A DNA stretch of 64,000 bases from Lucifuga dentata (taxonomy: Eukaryota > Chordata > Actinopteri > Ophidiiformes > Bythitidae): NCBI GenBank assembly GCA_014773175.1, contig VXCM01000139.1:1-64000 (forward strand), written 5' to 3'. Both the position numbers and the translations under genes were made by a program. The notes beneath the pieces are model-generated. The model did no database searches. It saw only the letters and a list, made by a program, of their open reading frames with translations, and had not been told where the DNA came from. Positions 60,441 to 64,000 of this stretch are shown piece after piece (position 1 is the stretch's first letter; every line of letters begins with the position of its first letter).

Positions 60441-60580
60441 TTAAAGGGCCATACCAGTGATTTTCATGTTTAAGACTGTTCCAGTAGTATATTTTAGGAA
60501 ATGGTTTTTGGTAACATAACGTGTATGCAGGCTGTACATAACAGGTTCAAACATGCAAAACCATAGGTATGGCCCTTTAA
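60441..60580. mobile_element. Short fold-back derivative of the TTAA MITE
   Basis: 140 bp consisting almost only of the two inverted ends (TTAAAGGGCCATACC ... GGTATGGCCCTTTAA). The interior has been lost. Confidence 0.75.
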
Positions 60581-61234
60581 GGGTACTGCGACTAATCGAA
60601 GCGTCTGAGGGAGGATTTGTACTTTGGTGATACTTTAGTGTAACATGACTGCAGACTTTTAGAAGCTGATAGAAAAGACCAGGTCATTCTGATGCAGACA
60701 TGTGCAGATAACATTTGTGAATTATTTACACACTTCGGTTTCCTGTTTACCGTCTGTGTAGTTTCCCTGAAGATACATGTTTAACTTCAGCTGTTATTGA
60801 AGTGGCTTGTAATGCTGATTCAGTGTCAGACTGAATTATAACATTCTAAACACCCGTGACTTGCTATGACATCATCGCAGCACCTGCATGTCACTTGTGA
60901 TGCATTCAAGTGTTTTGTTTTTTTGGGGGGGGGGGANGGGGGGGGGGGAATTTTTATGCTGAGCCGACGATGCAACAATGAACAGAAATTTCAAATAAGA
61001 AATTATTCATTCTAATTTACTACGTGAAAATCCGCTAAACTCAAAGACTGAAGCATGAAAGCAGCTCATTAAGGAAGCAGGCTATGAGGAGTTTAATCAG
61101 CTGTAAGAGCAGAGCCACAGAATAGAGGCATTTGTCAAAGTTTCTGTATCCTCATCAAAGCCCCGTGACCCAGTGTTCTCTTCCTTTCTATTGTTTCCCT
61201 TCGTCAGGCTCTCACAGCCTTAAAATGATGGAAA

Positions 61235-61363
61235 CCTCATCTGCACCTGCAGCAAAAAAGTCCTAATGGCGGCAGCCTGGTGAGGCTCCCCTGCAGGTNC
61301 CTCATCTGCACCTGCAGCAAAAAAGTCCTAATGGCGGCAGCCTGGTGAGGCTCCCCTGCAGGT
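61235..61363. repeat. 64-bp direct duplication around N
   Basis: Identical copies 61235-61298 and 61300-61363. Confidence 0.9.
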
Positions 61364-63396
61364 GTGAATGGGTTTTCATCATCCATTTCCCTCTTTTTCA
61401 CACATACGTGTTCTTCAGAAACAAGAAAAATGGATGTGAGGCATCAGGCAGCTTCTTTCACCCTTCCTTCAAGTTAATCTGATACAAGAAAACAGCTGAT
61501 AATGTTTAATGGACGTATAATCATTATGTCCGCAAAAATACTGACAAATGGGCTCAGTTTTATAGACAAGATGTGACTGAAAAAGAGGGATTTAATGAGA
61601 TTTTTTGGTGGATCAGAGGTCTGGTGTATTAGGCAGAATACAAAGAATGACCATAAATGTGCTGTTTAGTATTGATTAAACCACATTAAATGATCCATTC
61701 AATGTGCTTAATTTAACCGCCTTGTAAGAGCTAAAATGCTACCAAAGTATATTTACTATGGAACATAATGCTGCCAAGAATAATCTTTTCTAATGTTGAC
61801 ATATATTAATATTGAATGTATTTGATATATGGGAGTTCATCTTTGCATTTTAACATTTTGGCTAGGGACTGCAGATAAAATTAGCTACAGTTGGCTAACT
61901 CAACCCTCTGGACCCCAAAACCCGCCGGCAGGTTTGAAAGGCATGTTTTCTTTAAACAATCGCCAAAATTACACCATTTGTCATAGCCAGAAACTGTAAA
62001 AATCAAAATTATCGCTGGGTTTTCAAATTTCTGATGGTCCTTGAAGTAACCATGTGCGCCTAACACTTCCCTCAAGAAACGTAACCAAATCTAAGCTTAA
62101 AATAGTGATATTTCCTCAAAATCACTTTATTCTAAATGTCTCATTTAAAAATTTGCCAAAAATAAACCGTTTGCACAATCCAAATTCTGTAAAAAACAAC
62201 AAATTCTGCGCTTTTTAGCGCAACTAGCAAGCCTGGAGCGCCTCTGTGCTCTTTAACAGTCACGTGACAATAATTCAGTGAGTCATTGGCTGAATACATA
62301 CTGCTGCAGGCACTCTAAGCCTACTGTTTATAATTATAGGTTGTAAAAATGTAAATAGTTCAGTATGTATAGTCCCTTTTTTTTTTTTTTTTTTTTNTAT
62401 AGATTCCATCTTTTTTCAATTTTTTAAAATAAATTATCAAAGAAATTCAACTTACATTTTTTTTAATTTAGTTTTTAAAAAAATATAATTTATGACATTA
62501 TAACTGTGTTATACTGCACAAAAGATAATTTTGAGTTCTCCTTACATATAGCCATGATTGTGCTGCTTCCATAGAGGTGCAGGACTTGCAGGGTTAGGGT
62601 TAATGAGCCCACAGTGAGTAAAAATGTGACAGGAGCAAAAACCGCCCAGAAAGTGCTTGGGGTTTAATGTGCATTGTCTCTGATAAATGGATAAATACAT
62701 TTCATATACCTTGGAAAGTAGCTCTACAAAGCAGAAGGCAGAGGGAAAGTGATGCTCTATGTACCTTTGCTAAACACTGAATTAAGTCAGTGAAGGAAAT
62801 TTTCAACAACATGAATGCAGCAACATTTCACTATTAATGGATTTTGAGCAAAGTCTGTGCATAATCAATTCATTAAATATCCATTGGATAATTAAGTAAT
62901 CTATTTAACTGACATTAAGTGATTAAAAAAAAGGTATTAAATATCCTGACTTTAGCAGCGAGGAAGCAATGCATGGCTCATGTCTCCATGTCACCGATTT
63001 AACAAAGTGAGGGAGCGTACATGTTTCCCAAATCATGATATAATTATTCATACGTGAAGGCTGTTTCTGTTGAGACGAGGCAAATATGCAAATAAAACAA
63101 AACTTTTTAAAAATGTTTGCATGTGGGTGGAAAATAACAGCTACCATTAAATTAACACTTCAGTGTTTTCCACAAGTTCATTTTCTCCTCAGTTCTCCCC
63201 TCGGCTGTTATTGCTTTCCACACACTATTTCATCATTTCTGTTCAGGTTTTGCTCTGTTCAGACCTCTGATGGGTAAAAACTGCAGCAGATGGAGATGAG
63301 ATGAAAATCCAGTCGAATCAGACTGGCTTTTTGTCCATTTAATCCTTTTCTGCTTGAATTATTTTGTTAAAAGACATTGGAGTGTGTGACAAGAAA

Positions 63397-63424
63397 ATGT
63401 CTCTCTCTCTCTCTCTCTCTCTTT

Positions 63425-63461
<37 letters not shown>

Positions 63462-63474
63462 ACACACACACACT
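63397..63474. repeat. (TC)n(CA)n compound microsatellite
   Basis: TC run followed by CA run. Confidence 0.95.
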
Positions 63475-63520
63475 GCCCTTCATGGTGCAGGTTTCCAATT
63501 ACACAGTTCAGTCCTCAAAC

Positions 63521-63717
63521 CCAAAAGAATGTCACCTCAATATAATATATACATACATTGTGTGTGTATATATATATATATATATATTAACTTACTTTGA
63601 GCAACTATAACGTAATTANCCAAAAGAATGTCACCTCAATATAATATATACATACATTGTGTGTGTATATATATATATATATATATTAACTTACTTTGAG
63701 CAACTATAACGTAATTA
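63521..63717. repeat. 98-bp direct duplication around N
   Basis: Identical copies 63521-63618 and 63620-63717, spanning a TA microsatellite. Confidence 0.9.
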
Positions 63718-64000
63718 GCAGCTCGTTTGCATTTTTCCTGACATTCTTTACTTCAGTTTCTGTTTCAGCCTGTTCACACGTGCATTTACGGAGGGAAAAT
63801 TTTCCACAGTTGCACGTCTCCATATGTTATATACAAAAGAAGCAGGATTATGTGGTATTTTTAACGACACACACCTTTAAAACATCGCGGCTCGCCAACT
63901 TTGGTAACAACTTCGTTTGCCCATTCATGTGCGTGATGCAAGTCATAACTTTGATATTTCTGACAGCACGTGAAGCCATCATATGATTGGCAACTCACCA

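Larger units (their letters stand above)
59531..64000. other. Upstream lrrc75b intron or intergenic, no gene seen
   Basis: Fold-back MITE at 60441, two assembly duplications, microsatellites and AT-rich sequence. I looked for the lrrc75b N-terminal exons on the minus strand and did not find them. Confidence 0.45.

Overview
The window is teleost fish nuclear DNA. The genes are split by GT-AG introns, orthologues of well-known vertebrate genes can be read exon by exon, and the rest is dominated by microsatellites and fish-type DNA transposons. No prokaryotic, viral or CRISPR signal is visible. I rebuilt five protein-coding genes by joining exons at splice sites and checking phase: malectin (mlec, minus, 7280-13017), calcium-binding protein 1/caldendrin (cabp1, minus, 17244-28333), aspartate beta-hydroxylase domain-containing 2 (asphd2, minus, 32795-35515), gamma-glutamyltransferase 5 (ggt5, plus, 38999-52214) and the last exon of lrrc75b (minus, 57630-58236). 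The first four give complete in-frame proteins of 286, 163/225/395 (three forms), 369 and 550 residues. All are close to the family lengths I know.

Layout. 1-7.3 kb: repeat-rich flank and the probable mlec 3' UTR. 7.3-13 kb: mlec. 13-17.2 kb: mlec upstream sequence and cabp1 3' flank. 17.2-28.3 kb: cabp1, with six shared 3' coding exons and three separate 5' coding exons matching the short (myristoylated), long and caldendrin isoforms of mammals. 28.3-32.8 kb: intergenic with a mariner relic. 32.8-35.5 kb: asphd2. 35.5-39 kb: divergent asphd2/ggt5 promoter region. 39-52.2 kb: ggt5, with twelve exons and introns full of transposons. 52.2-57.6 kb: intergenic. 57.6-58.2 kb: lrrc75b last exon. 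58.2-64 kb: the upstream lrrc75b intron, or intergenic sequence.

In human, CABP1 and MLEC are neighbours on 12q24.31, while ASPHD2, GGT5 and LRRC75B lie on 22q11-q12. Their presence here in one 50-kb block fits the ancestral 12q24/22q linkage. The genes are not a pathway: they cover ER glycoprotein quality control, neuronal calcium signalling, a membrane 2-oxoglutarate oxygenase, glutathione/leukotriene metabolism and an unstudied LRR protein.

The most notable non-coding content is a high-copy family of non-autonomous elements with long terminal inverted repeats at TTAA (about 14 copies, several within 70 bp of exons). There are also hAT, mariner-like and piggyBac-like relics with visible target-site duplications. 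A systematic assembly artefact is present too: about 37 single Ns, twelve of them flanked by exact 61-98 bp direct duplications. Collapsing two of these restores the caldendrin reading frame. I found no clearly new biological system. The best leads are the MITE family and its exon proximity, and the cabp1 alternative first exons.
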